In this document: positions 37,931-48,402 of the stretch, piece after piece
Numbering within the stretch: position 1 is the stretch's first letter
Layout of the letters: the number at the start of each line of letters is the position of its first letter
Source of the DNA: Pseudomonadales bacterium
GTDB taxonomy: Bacteria; Pseudomonadota; Gammaproteobacteria; Pseudomonadales; Azotimanducaceae
Length of the DNA: 64,000 nt
Direction: 5' to 3'
Assembly (NCBI GenBank): GCA_029251375.1
Contig: JAQXDL010000010.1
Span: 248,001 to 312,000, forward strand
Position numbers and translations under genes: made by a program
Notes under the pieces: generated by a model
Seen by the model: the letters and a program-made list of their open reading frames with translations, nothing else
Databases searched by the model: none
What the model was told of the DNA's origin: nothing

Positions 37931-38692
37931 CTAGATCCGGATACCACCATCAACTTCGAGTACGCGCCCGGTTAGATAATCATTTTCGAAAATATAGACT
38001 GCGGTACGACCTATCTCTTCGGGCTGACCCAAACGCTTCAGTGGTATACCCGCCGCCATCTTCTCAAGCGCCTCTGGCTTCATACTTGCAACCATCTCTG
38101 TTTCGATAAACCCTGGTGCAATAGCCGCTGCTCGAATGCCATAACGGGATAATTCTTTGGCCCAAACGACAGCCATAGAAGCAACACCTGCCTTGGCTGC
38201 TGAGTAGTTACTTTGACCCATGTTGCCTGCCTTTGAGATGCTCGATATATTGATAATGACGCCAGCACGCTTGCCTTCAATCATCCTCGTTGCGGCTTCT
38301 CGTCCACACAGAAACACACCTGTTAAGTTAACGTCGATGACAGCCTGCCACTCAGCAAGCGACATACGCTTGGAAATTTCGCCATCCTTTACTTTGACAA
38401 GCAAACCATCCCGAAGAATTCCGGCATTATTGATAACACCATCAATGCCACCGAAATCCGCAACAATCTGATCGAACACAGCCACAACTTCGTCTTCACT
38501 GGCTATGTTGGCCTTGTAGGCCTTTGCGTCGCCACCAATTGCAACGCAGGTCGCAACAGCCGCTGCCATCGGCTCTTCATTCAGATCGACTAACGCCAGT
38601 TTGGCGCCCTTAGCCGCAAATTCTTTTGCCATCGCCAAACCCAAACCTTGCGCACCACCAGTGATAACAATGACCTTATCTTTAATATCCAT
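37931..38692 (-). CDS. Short-chain dehydrogenase/reductase (FabG-like)
   Basis: 253 residues from ATG 38692, which gives the family length; the frame extends upstream to 38770 without support. The cofactor motif is TGGAQGLG (11-18), NNAG is at 88-91, and the catalytic Ser150/151, Tyr163 and Lys167 sit in NISSIS and YSAAK. An Asp36 (LVDLN) after strand 2 suggests NAD(H). The insert [18 protein letters not shown] is seen in 3-hydroxyacyl-CoA and 3-oxoacyl reductases. It lies 96 bp upstream of the CoA-transferase on the same strand. Confidence 0.9.
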   Translation of the reverse strand: MDIKDKVIVITGGAQGLGLAMAKEFAAKGAKLALVDLNEEPMAAAVATCVAIGGDAKAYKANIASEDEVVAVFDQIVADFGGIDGVINNAGILRDGLLVKVKDGEISKRMSLAEWQAVIDVNLTGVFLCGREAATRMIEGKRAGVIINISSISKAGNMGQSNYSAAKAGVASMAVVWAKELSRYGIRAAAIAPGFIETEMVASMKPEALEKMAAGIPLKRLGQPEEIGRTAVYIFENDYLTGRVLEVDGGIRI

Positions 38693-38974
38693 TAAATCGT
38701 TTTCCAATTTTGTATTCATTTGTGATGTCTTCGATTTACGCAGACAGATTACCCGACTCATTAGACACACGGCTAAGTCAGCGCTCAGGTGTCGTGATCG
38801 GTGAGTATTTTGTTAACAAACAAAACTTCGTGAAATAATAACAGCTCTGTATCGAAATGTTGACGAACCGCGAGATCCCGAGGTCTAGCATGATTGGCAT
38901 CTAACGGCATTTACAGGCATTATTTTGCACCAACAAAAATAACAAAAACTTGCTTTCAAAATCAAAGGGCATCT

Positions 38975-40354
38975 ATGTCGACTCAAGACACCACAAACAC
39001 TCCTGTCTCAGAAAAAAGTATGCGCAAGGTCGCCATGACCTCACTGGCAGGCACCAGCATCGAATGGTATGACTTCTTTATATATGGGACAGCAGCTGCT
39101 CTGGTGTTTCCAACGGCTTTCTTTCCTGAGGATATGCCTCCAATGGTTGGCCTTATTGCGGCCTTTAGCACGTTTGCGGTGGGTTTCATTGCCCGACCGA
39201 TTGGCGGCGTTGTGTTTGGACACTTCGGTGACAAGGTCGGCCGCAAAGCGGCACTTGTTACCGCGCTGCTATTAATGGGCTTTGCGACGACACTTATTGG
39301 TCTATTGCCAACCTACGCTTTGATCGGCCCTGCTGCGCCTCTGCTACTGACCCTGTTCAGATTCTCGCAGGGACTTGCCGTGGGCGGTCAATGGGGAGGT
39401 GCTATGCTGCTGGTGACCGAGAGTGCACCGAAACACAAGCGAGGCTTCTATGGCGCCTTCGCACAAGCAGGCGCGCCTGTCGGCATCATTCTCGCTAATC
39501 TCGCCTTTCTAGCCGTCAGCGCGCTATGTAGTGACGAGCAATTTATGGATTGGGGATGGCGCATACCTTTCTTACTCAGTGTTGCGCTGATTGGTTTAAG
39601 CCTCTACGTTCAACTAACGCTTGAGGACACACCCGCCTTTAGGGAGCTCAAAGAAGCTCAAGAATCGCCGAATCTGGCAACGGCGCAACAATCGACGAAA
39701 CAGGCAAGCGAAAAACCCGTTGCCACAAGCAAAACCGAATCGCCTGTTCTAATGGCCATCAAGAAATACCCCAAGCAAATTCTGTTAGGGGCCGGCGCCT
39801 TCTTAGCTGTGCAAGTAACTTTTTATATACTGATCGCCTTTCTTATCGCCTACGGAAGCAACCCCGCAGGATTAGGATTAGATCGCGATCTAATGTTAGC
39901 CGCTGTCCTGATATCGGCGGCTATGCAGATACCCGGTCTATTCATCGCCTCTGCATGGTCAGACAAACATGGCCGCAAAGGTGTCTACATGCTCGGTGCT
40001 GTATTAGGCGGGATTTGGGCGTTCGTTATGTTCCCACTCATCGACACCGGTAACTTTTGGCTAATTGTATTGGCCATGTCTGGCGGCCAAATTTTCCTCT
40101 CAATGATGTATGGCCCACAGGCAGCTTTCCTCGCTGAAATGTTTAGCACAGAAGTGCGTTACTCCGGCGCTTCACTAGGCTATCAACTCGGCGCCATCGT
40201 CGGCGGCGGTTTCGCACCAATTGTTGCAACTGCCTTGTGGAAAGACTTTGGCACCATTTATATATCTATGTATATTGCCGCAGCATCACTGATCACGCTG
40301 GTTTGCGTAATCATGCTGACAGAAACGCATGGCACTGATCTCGACGACGTTTGA
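38975..40354 (+). CDS. MHS-family major facilitator transporter
   Basis: 459 residues from ATG 38975, with AAAGGG six bases upstream. About 12 transmembrane helices. The opening SLAGTSIEWYDFFIYGTAAAL and the loop RPIGGVVFGHFGDKVGRKAAL are diagnostic of metabolite:H+ symporters (KgtP, ProP, ShiA relatives). A cytoplasmic loop of about 45 residues rich in Gln/Ser/Lys lies between helices 6 and 7. It probably imports an organic acid used by the catabolic genes around it. Confidence 0.9.
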   Translation: MSTQDTTNTPVSEKSMRKVAMTSLAGTSIEWYDFFIYGTAAALVFPTAFFPEDMPPMVGLIAAFSTFAVGFIARPIGGVVFGHFGDKVGRKAALVTALLLMGFATTLIGLLPTYALIGPAAPLLLTLFRFSQGLAVGGQWGGAMLLVTESAPKHKRGFYGAFAQAGAPVGIILANLAFLAVSALCSDEQFMDWGWRIPFLLSVALIGLSLYVQLTLEDTPAFRELKEAQESPNLATAQQSTKQASEKPVATSKTESPVLMAIKKYPKQILLGAGAFLAVQVTFYILIAFLIAYGSNPAGLGLDRDLMLAAVLISAAMQIPGLFIASAWSDKHGRKGVYMLGAVLGGIWAFVMFPLIDTGNFWLIVLAMSGGQIFLSMMYGPQAAFLAEMFSTEVRYSGASLGYQLGAIVGGGFAPIVATALWKDFGTIYISMYIAAASLITLVCVIMLTETHGTDLDDV

Positions 40355-40710
40355 TGAACATGCATGGGCTAAAGATCTTAATCCTATCGTTGCTATTTAT
40401 TACCGCATGATGTGTGCAGACGATAGTATTAAGGCGCTGATGCAAAATGGTATTACGCCGGCAACAAATATTTTGTGGGGTGCATCCGAGCGCCCCAACC
40501 ACCAAGAATGGTTGTTACTGGAGAAAGCGGCGGGAGACTGCGGAGAGACTACGAAAAGTAGGCTTGGCCATGAAAACTTCTTCAATCGGCATGGCCAAGT
40601 AAAAAGCATGCCAATCAAACGACTTTATCAACGCAAGTGTATCCGTCGGCGCGGCCATTCAAAACAGAGAACGACGACCCTAATGGCCATCCTTACAACC
40701 ACCATAAAGA
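40355..40710. other. 356-bp gap between MFS and amidohydrolase genes
   Basis: A plus-strand frame of 130 codons crosses it (40329-40721), but it overlaps the transporter gene, lacks a ribosome site and shows no domain, so I do not call it. No stem-loop or repeat is clear. Confidence 0.4.
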
Positions 40711-41826
40711 CTAAAGGTTAAATGCTTTAACAGCATTTTTGCCTAGCACGGCATTGCGCCTATCTTCGCTCAAATTTTGTATTGACGCACGAATCAATTT
40801 TGGCGCCGTAAGGGTTGAATCGATGTGCGGATAATCCGAGCCCCACATAATATTTTCTTCTCCAACCAATGTCAGCATTGCGTCGATCGTACGTTCTTCG
40901 GGTTCTGCAACAAAGTAGCAATTACGTTTGATGTATTCACTCGGCTTCATCTTCAATGGCGTCAAGGTCAGGTCTTTAAAAAAATTATGTTTTTCATCCA
41001 GCCGATCCATCAGATAGGCCGCGTAGCCACAACCTGCTTCAACCGAAACAAGTTTTAAAGTCGGGAAACGATCTAACAGGCCATCCATGATAACGGAAGT
41101 TAGCGCAGGTATCATTTGACCGGTTGCACCCAAACCGAAAGAGAAGGTCAAGCCAGGACTTGTCATCATCCAATCAACAAACGGCACAGCAGCACCGCCA
41201 AACCTGACGATCACATGAAAACATGCGGGTATACCTGCTTCCGCACAGAGTCGCCAAATAGGATCAAATGCCGGCTGACCAGGTCGTTGATCGTTGACGA
41301 TTTCCGGCGGCACAAACACACCTTTAAAGCCGGCCTTAATGCAATGTGCGAGCTCAGCGGCGGCAGCATCGACGTCGTGCCAATTCACAATAGCGATGGG
41401 TACAACCCGATTGCCTGCTTGTTGAAAAAAATCGAGCTGCCAACGGTTATAGGCGCGGCAATAAGCTGTATTGAGATCCATGTCATCGAGCGGGAAAGGG
41501 AGGATGCCGATGGTTGGAAACAATACACCGCTATCGACTTGCCACTCATCCAGCATTCGACAGCGAGCAAGAGGCTCATAACTCGCTAGCTCACAACCAT
41601 CTATGTATTTCCCGGGCGCCGTCAATGCCTGCAACCGATCTAAGTGCGCACCGCCTAAACCTGCAAGCCGGCCAGCAAGCATCGGTTGTTCGCCAATAAT
41701 TAAGGTTTCAACCCCATCGATTTCTTCAATACGAATGGCACGATCTCGATACTTTGGCTCTAAGTATTTCTGCCATAAATCAGCAGGTTCCATAACGTGG
41801 GAATCGCAATCAACAACGGTGGGCAT
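40711..41826 (-). CDS. ACMSD-like amidohydrolase (amidohydrolase-2 family)
   Basis: 371 residues. The N-terminal metal site reads DCDSHVMEP (6-14), the variant with Asp in place of the first His that occurs in this subfamily. ACFHVIVRFG is the central strand and WGSDYPHID (near 330) the C-terminal metal/catalytic Asp region. Relatives decarboxylate or hydrolyse aromatic acids, and many such genes occur in sterol and xenobiotic catabolism. The gene is divergent from the PhyH gene at 41960 and may share its promoter region. Confidence 0.87.
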   Translation of the reverse strand: MPTVVDCDSHVMEPADLWQKYLEPKYRDRAIRIEEIDGVETLIIGEQPMLAGRLAGLGGAHLDRLQALTAPGKYIDGCELASYEPLARCRMLDEWQVDSGVLFPTIGILPFPLDDMDLNTAYCRAYNRWQLDFFQQAGNRVVPIAIVNWHDVDAAAAELAHCIKAGFKGVFVPPEIVNDQRPGQPAFDPIWRLCAEAGIPACFHVIVRFGGAAVPFVDWMMTSPGLTFSFGLGATGQMIPALTSVIMDGLLDRFPTLKLVSVEAGCGYAAYLMDRLDEKHNFFKDLTLTPLKMKPSEYIKRNCYFVAEPEERTIDAMLTLVGEENIMWGSDYPHIDSTLTAPKLIRASIQNLSEDRRNAVLGKNAVKAFNL

Positions 41827-41959
41827 ACTTAATTCCGATAAAAATTCGATAAGGAAATGTACCAGAAGCAGACATAATTCGATAATTGCTGCATACTAAT
41901 TTTCTGTATTGGTCCGCACATTTGAGCGAAACAGCTAAGCTAAATAGTCAGGTATCACT

Positions 41960-42826
41960 ATGTTAAAACGGACGGCGAATTACTTTACCGATCGAAGAGT
42001 AGACACCCTACCCGCTTCGACCCGTGAGGCCAGTCTTGAGCTAGAGACGAAAGGTTACACGCATATTCCAGCGATCATCACACCGCAAGAAGTTTCCGCG
42101 CTGTTCTCAGAGGTATCGGAAGTGTTCGATAATCTGCCGCCGGACGGTCGCGCGGTCGGTATACGCACCGAACAAGAGGACGAAATGTACCGCTATGAAC
42201 TACTGAATCGCAGTAGCCTATGCCAAGCGTTAGTCGCCAACGAAACAATCCTCTCGACCATTGAGCCACTGCTAGGGGAAGACTGCCATGTGATCGCCAA
42301 CACAGGTTGGCGCAACCCAATTGGTCACAAAGGCGCCGATGAAGGACAAGCCTGGCACATTGATGCAGGCCCCCATGTGCCTTTACCTGAAGGTGTTGAA
42401 TGGCCGGCTGATATTCCGCATCCAGTATTTGCTATCGGCATCCACGTCTTCTTGAAAGATTGCCTGCTTGATGACGGCCCAACTGGCGTCATCCCCTACA
42501 GCCATCTTTCAGGTAGGTTTCCACCAAGAGCGCGACTGTTTGATGTGGATCTTGCCTATCATGACAACACCGTCGTCCCTCTCATAGCGAAAGCGGGTGA
42601 TGCAATTATGTTTGTCTCAGATGTCTGGCACAGACGCCTCCCCGCAAGCGCGCACCAATCCGGTCGTTTTTTCGTCCAAATCCACTACGGACGACGTGAT
42701 ATTGCACAACGAATAAAACCTACCAGCGAAACCAACCATGTTGATGAACGGACCATCAATAATGCGCTGCAGCCTAGGCAACGCACGGTGATTGGGATTC
42801 ATCCCAATCATTTTTATGATGGCTAA
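41960..42826 (+). CDS. Phytanoyl-CoA dioxygenase (PhyH) family protein 3
   Basis: 288 residues, typical PhyH length. The Fe(II) site is His133-x-Asp135 (AWHIDAGPHV), with the distal His in DVWHRRLP. The N-terminal opening ELETKGYTHIPAIITP is characteristic. It is not closely similar by eye to the two PhyH proteins of the 26-28.5 kb operon. It is divergent from the amidohydrolase, and no ribosome site is strong. The substrate is unknown. Confidence 0.88.
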   Translation: MLKRTANYFTDRRVDTLPASTREASLELETKGYTHIPAIITPQEVSALFSEVSEVFDNLPPDGRAVGIRTEQEDEMYRYELLNRSSLCQALVANETILSTIEPLLGEDCHVIANTGWRNPIGHKGADEGQAWHIDAGPHVPLPEGVEWPADIPHPVFAIGIHVFLKDCLLDDGPTGVIPYSHLSGRFPPRARLFDVDLAYHDNTVVPLIAKAGDAIMFVSDVWHRRLPASAHQSGRFFVQIHYGRRDIAQRIKPTSETNHVDERTINNALQPRQRTVIGIHPNHFYDG

Positions 42827-43158
42827 GGTGGCGGTCGAGCAGTCTAGACCAGACTAATTGAGCCACAATGTTGGGAAGCAATGAAATCAATGGGTTCAAA
42901 ATGTGACGGTTTTCTCCTATTGCTTCGTATAAAGAGTTAGTGGCTAACAATTTTGGAGCTTCACGCCCTTCGTATTGCTTTTCTGGAGTGTTAATATCCT
43001 TCGCCTCATTATTCGGTGTTGCTGAAAACCTCTTGAAAGCTATAACTGTGGTGAGAGACGACCGGGCTTCATTTACAACGTCTCCATTCACCACTCGATG
43101 AACCCTTCTGCAAACAGACCCGATTGAAACGCTCGCTGAGGGCAATCACAGGCTAGAG
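42827..43158. other. 332-bp gap before the RND operon
   Basis: Holds the promoter of the RND operon. A minus-strand frame (42774-43145) spans it, overlapping the PhyH 3' end; I see no domain or ribosome site and leave it uncalled. No repeats. Confidence 0.4.
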
Positions 43159-44394
43159 ATGATAAACAAACTCTTAATACCGGTCGTCATTATCCTTTGC
43201 AGCATAGCCGCTGCGGTTTGGATGTCGGCCCAACAGACTGACCCGGAACTGATCAAGCCTGCACCACCCTCTATGCTAGTAGATGTCATGCAGGCGCGCT
43301 CTGAGCAAGTTCAGATCACCATAGAAGCACAAGGTAGCGTCAGCCCTCGCACACAAACTGTGCTCGTTTCCGAAGTCTCAGGTTTAATCACGGATGTATC
43401 TCCGGCATTTGTAGCAGGCGGCTTTTTCAAAAAAGGTGATGTGTTGATACGGATCGACGACCGAAATTATCGTGCCGATGTCAAACGTGCACAAGCAAGC
43501 GTCGCCACCGCACAAACGTTAGTCACGCGAGAAACGGGTTTAGCAGATTATGCAGAATCGGATTGGCAAAAAGCGAAACCGATACTCTCGAACAGTAAAG
43601 CGGCAACAGACCTCGCTTTACGAAAGCCGCAATTAGCGGAAGCGCGAGCGAACCTAGAATTTGCAGAAGCAGATCTGGCAAAACGCCAGGGGGACCTTGA
43701 TCGCACCGTTATCCGAGCACCCTACGACGGTTTAGTGCGAGAGAAACGCGCCGACATCGGGCAGTACGTCGCCGCTGGCACGCAACTCGCCGTCACCTTT
43801 GCAACGGACATCGCAGAAATACGTTTACCCTTGCCCGATAAAGAACTGCCCTACCTTGATCTCGGGTCGCTGAATCACAGCGCAGGCTCGGGTCCCGCAG
43901 TGACCTTATTCGCCGAGATCGGTGGCGTACAGAGTTCTTGGGATGGACACATTGTCCGCACCGAAGGGGTCTTTGATGAAAAGAGCCGGGTTTTGTACCT
44001 CGTTGCTCAGATCAAAGATCCTTACAATCAATTCGCCGAGCGTTGGCCGGCGCCATTGCGTATTGGTACGTTCGTCGAGGCAAAAATCAAGGGACGGCTA
44101 GTCGACAACATCATAAAACTGCCTAGAAAAGTATTGCAGGGCGACGATCGAGTTTGGACCGTGGCGGCGGATAACCTCCTAAATCTTAGCAAAGTGAATC
44201 TGCTGCGCAGTGATGAGTCTCATATCTACGTCACTAGTGGCATCAATGACGGTGACCTTGTCTGCCTCTCCGCTTTGGATAATCCTCTGCCGGGCACACG
44301 GGTCAGATTCGGCTCCAGCGAGCAGCCATCTCAGCAACAATTTCAAAAGAAAACGCAGCAACAACTAAAGGTCATCGCTAGTGAAGACGATTGA
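43159..44394 (+). CDS. RND efflux periplasmic adaptor (membrane fusion protein)
   Basis: 411 residues. An N-terminal signal anchor (about 4-24) is followed by a lipoyl/barrel-sandwich half (VSPRTQTVLVSEVSGLITDV), a coiled-coil hairpin (about 108-180, AQASVATAQTLV ... LAEARANLEFAEADLAKRQ), then the second lipoyl half APYDGLVREKRADIGQYV. It bridges the pump to an outer-membrane channel. No TolC-type gene is adjacent, so a channel from elsewhere would be used. It overlaps the pump gene by 14 bp. Confidence 0.92.
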   Translation: MINKLLIPVVIILCSIAAAVWMSAQQTDPELIKPAPPSMLVDVMQARSEQVQITIEAQGSVSPRTQTVLVSEVSGLITDVSPAFVAGGFFKKGDVLIRIDDRNYRADVKRAQASVATAQTLVTRETGLADYAESDWQKAKPILSNSKAATDLALRKPQLAEARANLEFAEADLAKRQGDLDRTVIRAPYDGLVREKRADIGQYVAAGTQLAVTFATDIAEIRLPLPDKELPYLDLGSLNHSAGSGPAVTLFAEIGGVQSSWDGHIVRTEGVFDEKSRVLYLVAQIKDPYNQFAERWPAPLRIGTFVEAKIKGRLVDNIIKLPRKVLQGDDRVWTVAADNLLNLSKVNLLRSDESHIYVTSGINDGDLVCLSALDNPLPGTRVRFGSSEQPSQQQFQKKTQQQLKVIASEDD

Positions 44395-47300
44395 CACTCA
44401 CAAAGGCATTATCGCTTGGTTCGCGCGCAACCATGTCGCAGCCAATTTACTCATGCTCGTCATTGTACTGACCGGCATTATTTCAGCGCTGACAATCCGC
44501 ACGCAAATCACCCCTGACCTTGAAGCTGACAGAATAACCATCGACATCCCTTTTCCAGGCGCCTCTCCCGGCGAAGTCGAATCCGGTGTGATCACGCGCC
44601 TCGAGGAGGCCATTCGCGATATCGAAGGTATCGATCTGATGCGAACCTACTCCCGTAAAGGCATGGGCTCGATGCGCTTGAATATTGAGTCCGACGCTGA
44701 CCTGCAGGTTGTCATGGATGACGTCAAGATGGCGGTCGACCGTATTTCCAGCTTTCCCGGCTCCATCGAAAAACCCATAATCTATCGAGCCCAGCCTCAA
44801 GTTGGCGCGATAAACGTTCAGGTTTACGGTGACCTAGATGAACGCTCTATGAAGGCATTCACAGAAAAGATCAGAGAAGAAATTCTTAGCCTACCGTCCA
44901 TCACTAAAGCAGAAATGAGGGGTTCGCGCCCCTATGAAATTGCCATTGAACTCAAAGAAGAGAAATTACGCCAGTACGGCTTAACACTGAACGAGGTCGC
45001 ACGGGCGGTGCAACGTTCTTCTTTAGACCTGCCCGCCGGCATCATTCAAAGCGAATCCGGTGACATTCTGCTACGAACCGAGGGCCTCGCATACGACAAG
45101 AACGATTTCGAACGTATCGTCCTCGTCTCTGAAAGTGACGGCACTCGGCTTACCCTCGGGGATATCGCCAACGTCTCTGACGGCTTTGTCGAACAGCAGT
45201 TTCACTCACTATTTAATGGCAAACCGAGCATCGGCATCACCGTCTACGCCGTATCGGATCAAAATCAAATCGACATCTCCAAAGAGGTCCAGCAGTACGT
45301 TGAAAAACGCAAAGATAGGTTGCCTGACGGCATTAACCTCGAGGCATGGGCCGATAGTACGGCTTATCTTAGCGGCACCATGGGCATGATGGTCTCCAAC
45401 ATGCTAACCGGTGTGCTACTTGTACTCATCGTGCTTGGGGTTTTTCTAAGACTTCAGTTGGCTTTTTGGGTCATGTTAGGCATGCCAATCGCATTCTTAG
45501 GCGCCTTCGCTTTGCTCCCTCTCGTCGGCGGATCAATTAATATGATTAGTTTGTTCGGCTTTATTCTCGTTTTGGGCATTGTTGTCGATGACGCAATTAT
45601 TATTGGAGAGAGTGTTCAAAGCACCACCGAAAAGCTCGGTCCAGGTATCGACAACGTCATCATCGGCGCAAAACGCGTCGCTACTCCCGCAACCTTTGGG
45701 GTACTGACAACTATCATGACTTTCATTCCCCTGCTTCTGGTGCCGGGTACATTTGGCGCTCTACCTGAAGCAATCGGCGTTGTCGTCATACTCTGCTTAC
45801 TGTTTTCCATCATTGAATCGAAACTTATCCTGCCGGCTCATTTGGCCAGCATGGCCCCCATTGTCATCGACAGAACAAAGCCAGTGTCACGTTGGCATCG
45901 ATTTCAATCAAAGTTTGCCGCCGCGCTAAAGTCCTTCATCTACAATCGCTACCAACCTCTGTTAGAAAAAGCCATTAAGCAACGCTATATTACCGTTGCG
46001 ATATTCGTTGCCATGCTGGTACTTGCGATCGGCTTCGTCATGGGTCCTTATGTTCGCACGGTGTTCTTTCCTAATATGAATTCTGACTACCTGCGAGCTC
46101 AACTGGAAATGGTGGACGGCGCATCAACGGAGCTGACAACTCGCGTTATTAAAGAAGTTTCAGAGTCACTTACTGATTACAACCAATCATTACCAGAGGA
46201 TGAACAGTTCCTCGTCAATTTTGCCGCCTACACATCTAACAAGACTGGCATGGTGATGGTTGAAATGAAAAAGAATGGTGAACTGACAAAAAATCCAGAG
46301 AAAATCGCATCAGAATGGCGAGCGAAGATCGGTGAAATAGCCGGCACAAAGAAGCTTGAAATATCGGGCTCAGAGAAAAGTCACGGCAACGACAGCGACG
46401 TTGAATTCAAATTAGTCGGCCAAAATGAGGAGGAGCTAAACCGTGCGGCGCAAGCACTGGAACAAGCCCTTAAGGGATATGTCGGGGTTTACGATATCGA
46501 GAATTCTGACAAGGGAACGACACCTGAGATAAATCTTCAAATCAAACCTTCGGCAGAAGCGCTTGGACTATCACTACGAGACCTTGCTGATCAGGTCCGC
46601 GCTGCGTTTTACGGAGTCGAAGCACAACGTATTCAACGGGGCAGAGAAGAAGTCAAAGTCATGGTTCGCTATCCAAAATCTGATAGAGAGTCGAGAGGCA
46701 ATCTAGACTCAATGTACATCAGGACAGAATCCGGCGATGAAGTCCCGTTCGGTTCGGTTGCTGAGATGGAAGAACGTATGAGCCCGAGCTTGATTGCACG
46801 AACTTGGGGTAAGCGATCGGTCCACATATCTGCAAATGTTGAACAAACGATTATTGAACCTGGCATCGTCGTCAAAGAAATCGTTAACGGCGACTTCAGT
46901 CAGCAACTGGAACTGGAGTTTCCGGGGGTGCGATTAGAGCTTGGCGGCGCAAGCCAGGAGCAAGCCGAGTTACAGACGCGTATGCTTTACACATCACTGC
47001 TTGCGCTATTTGGTATCTATGCGCTGATGGCGATACCGCTAAAGTCTTACCTACAACCACTTATTATTATGGGCGTTATTCCCTTTGGTATGATCGGCGC
47101 CATGATCGGACACCTGATCGTCGGCATCGACTTTAGCGCTCTATCACTTTGCGGCATCGTTGCTTTAGCAGGGGTCGTCGTCAATGACAGCATCATCATG
47201 GTGGATTTCGTCAACAAATCCGTTGAAGAGGGAGATCCGATTGCAGACGCGGCTATTAAAGCCGGTACAGAGAGATTCAGAGCCATCATGCTTACGTCAC

Positions 47301-47503
47301 TGACAACCTTTTTTGGATTATTACCAATTCTACTCGAAACAAGTTTCAGCGCTCAGATGGTCATACCAATGGCGGTATCTTTAGGTTTCGGAATTTTGTT
47401 TGCTACGGTTATCACGCTGATTTTAATCCCTTGTCTGTACATCATTCTTGACGATCTAAACAATGTCCGATGGAACTTCTGGGCAGCGAAACCTTCGCAT
47501 TAG
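44381..47503 (+). CDS. RND efflux transporter permease
   Basis: 1040 residues, full length, starting at GTG 44381 inside the adaptor gene. It shows the RND layout: a first transmembrane helix, a large periplasmic domain, helices 2-6, helix 7, a second periplasmic domain and helices 8-12. The proton-relay acidic pair in helix 4 is seen in LGIVVDDAIIIGE. GVVVNDSIIMVDFVN is the equivalent in helix 10. It pumps substrates out of the inner membrane and periplasm using proton motive force. Class HAE-like; substrate unknown. Confidence 0.95.
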   Translation: MKTIDTHKGIIAWFARNHVAANLLMLVIVLTGIISALTIRTQITPDLEADRITIDIPFPGASPGEVESGVITRLEEAIRDIEGIDLMRTYSRKGMGSMRLNIESDADLQVVMDDVKMAVDRISSFPGSIEKPIIYRAQPQVGAINVQVYGDLDERSMKAFTEKIREEILSLPSITKAEMRGSRPYEIAIELKEEKLRQYGLTLNEVARAVQRSSLDLPAGIIQSESGDILLRTEGLAYDKNDFERIVLVSESDGTRLTLGDIANVSDGFVEQQFHSLFNGKPSIGITVYAVSDQNQIDISKEVQQYVEKRKDRLPDGINLEAWADSTAYLSGTMGMMVSNMLTGVLLVLIVLGVFLRLQLAFWVMLGMPIAFLGAFALLPLVGGSINMISLFGFILVLGIVVDDAIIIGESVQSTTEKLGPGIDNVIIGAKRVATPATFGVLTTIMTFIPLLLVPGTFGALPEAIGVVVILCLLFSIIESKLILPAHLASMAPIVIDRTKPVSRWHRFQSKFAAALKSFIYNRYQPLLEKAIKQRYITVAIFVAMLVLAIGFVMGPYVRTVFFPNMNSDYLRAQLEMVDGASTELTTRVIKEVSESLTDYNQSLPEDEQFLVNFAAYTSNKTGMVMVEMKKNGELTKNPEKIASEWRAKIGEIAGTKKLEISGSEKSHGNDSDVEFKLVGQNEEELNRAAQALEQALKGYVGVYDIENSDKGTTPEINLQIKPSAEALGLSLRDLADQVRAAFYGVEAQRIQRGREEVKVMVRYPKSDRESRGNLDSMYIRTESGDEVPFGSVAEMEERMSPSLIARTWGKRSVHISANVEQTIIEPGIVVKEIVNGDFSQQLELEFPGVRLELGGASQEQAELQTRMLYTSLLALFGIYALMAIPLKSYLQPLIIMGVIPFGMIGAMIGHLIVGIDFSALSLCGIVALAGVVVNDSIIMVDFVNKSVEEGDPIADAAIKAGTERFRAIMLTSLTTFFGLLPILLETSFSAQMVIPMAVSLGFGILFATVITLILIPCLYIILDDLNNVRWNFWAAKPSH

Positions 47504-47792
47504 CCTTTTTAGCATGTGAGATATGCCTCGGCACTCACGAAAAGAACCGAGTAACGCACTCAAATGAAAGTGCTGTTTATCAACTGTTGTAACATTGGCC
47601 CTCAACCGGCCCAAACATGAACCATACATCAGATACTTCCGAACATCCTAAATGGACTCTGCCACATTGTGCATTGTTGGCAATCGTCGGCTGTGCTGCC
47701 CTGCTTGAATATTTCACCGGGTCCACACTTGTACTTGGCAACAACACCTCTGTTGGGTTGTTAATCGCCACAGTGTTCGATGCCACATTTGA

Positions 47793-48264
47793 ACGCTCGT
47801 AAACAGGGTTACGTCATTTCACTGCTGCATTATCGAAGGCACGGGGCTCGGATTATTCTTCGTCTGCGGCACCGTGAAATCTCACCAAGGTGCAATGTCG
47901 ATTGAGTCTTCGCTCGGACAAAGCACAACAGTGAGCTTGTCCTTTCCGTCCTCAATAGACCTTCACCCGACAAAAGATGAGATTGATGACGCCAGCAACC
48001 ATTGAGGAAGCTGTTTACAGGACGCTGTTGGCAGCAGACGGGGCCGAAGCGATCAGACTTCATGCACTACGGACACTCAACAAAAAGGCAAAGCGGCTGA
48101 TTATGACAGGGTGAACATCAGAGCAGCATCGTGAACTTATTGCACAAGGGGCAATGGCTGTATTGACTAAACCTTTCACACGATCATTATTGTGTCAGCG
48201 AGTTGACGCAGCAATCAAAGCGATTCGCTTGTCGGAGAAAAACCCCACCAGAGAAACTTTTTAA
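47793..48264 (+). pseudogene. Relic of a hybrid sensor histidine kinase (ATPase G2 box plus receiver tail)
   Basis: Two fragments of one ancestral gene. Frame 47793-48005 encodes EGTGLGLFFVCGTVKSHQGA, the G2 box of a HATPase_c domain, then a short linker ending in TGA. About 48001-48264 in the next frame encodes a receiver domain with most of its middle deleted: LLAADGAEAI, then LIMTG, an in-frame TGA at 48112, then AQGAMAVLTKPF with the conserved Lys-Pro, and a final TAA. The kinase core, HisKA, phospho-acceptor Asp and start are missing. An upstream 61-codon frame (47617-47802) with one hydrophobic segment may be the remains of its N-terminus. It cannot be functional as a two-component protein. 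Confidence 0.8.
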
Positions 48265-48402
48265 CGGTCGTCGTTTTGGTGAAGCCTTTAGATTTTCAAA
48301 AAGATCGAGCCTAGCTCTCGTGCTCAGATATTGGTCTCAAATATGGATCCTAGAGACTGACTTCACAAACCAGACTCATAGGATCTCTATCTGCTATTAA
48401 CG

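Noticed and set aside
40329-40721. Plus-strand frame of 130 codons after the MHS transporter
   Set aside because: It overlaps the transporter 3' end, has no ribosome site, and its C-terminal half is a string of Arg/Lys/Thr without a domain pattern; it looks like a chance frame in a gap.
42774-43145. Minus-strand frame of 123 codons before the RND operon
   Set aside because: It overlaps the PhyH 3' end, has no clear start site and shows no recognisable domain; some stretches look protein-like, so a relic is possible, but I cannot support it.
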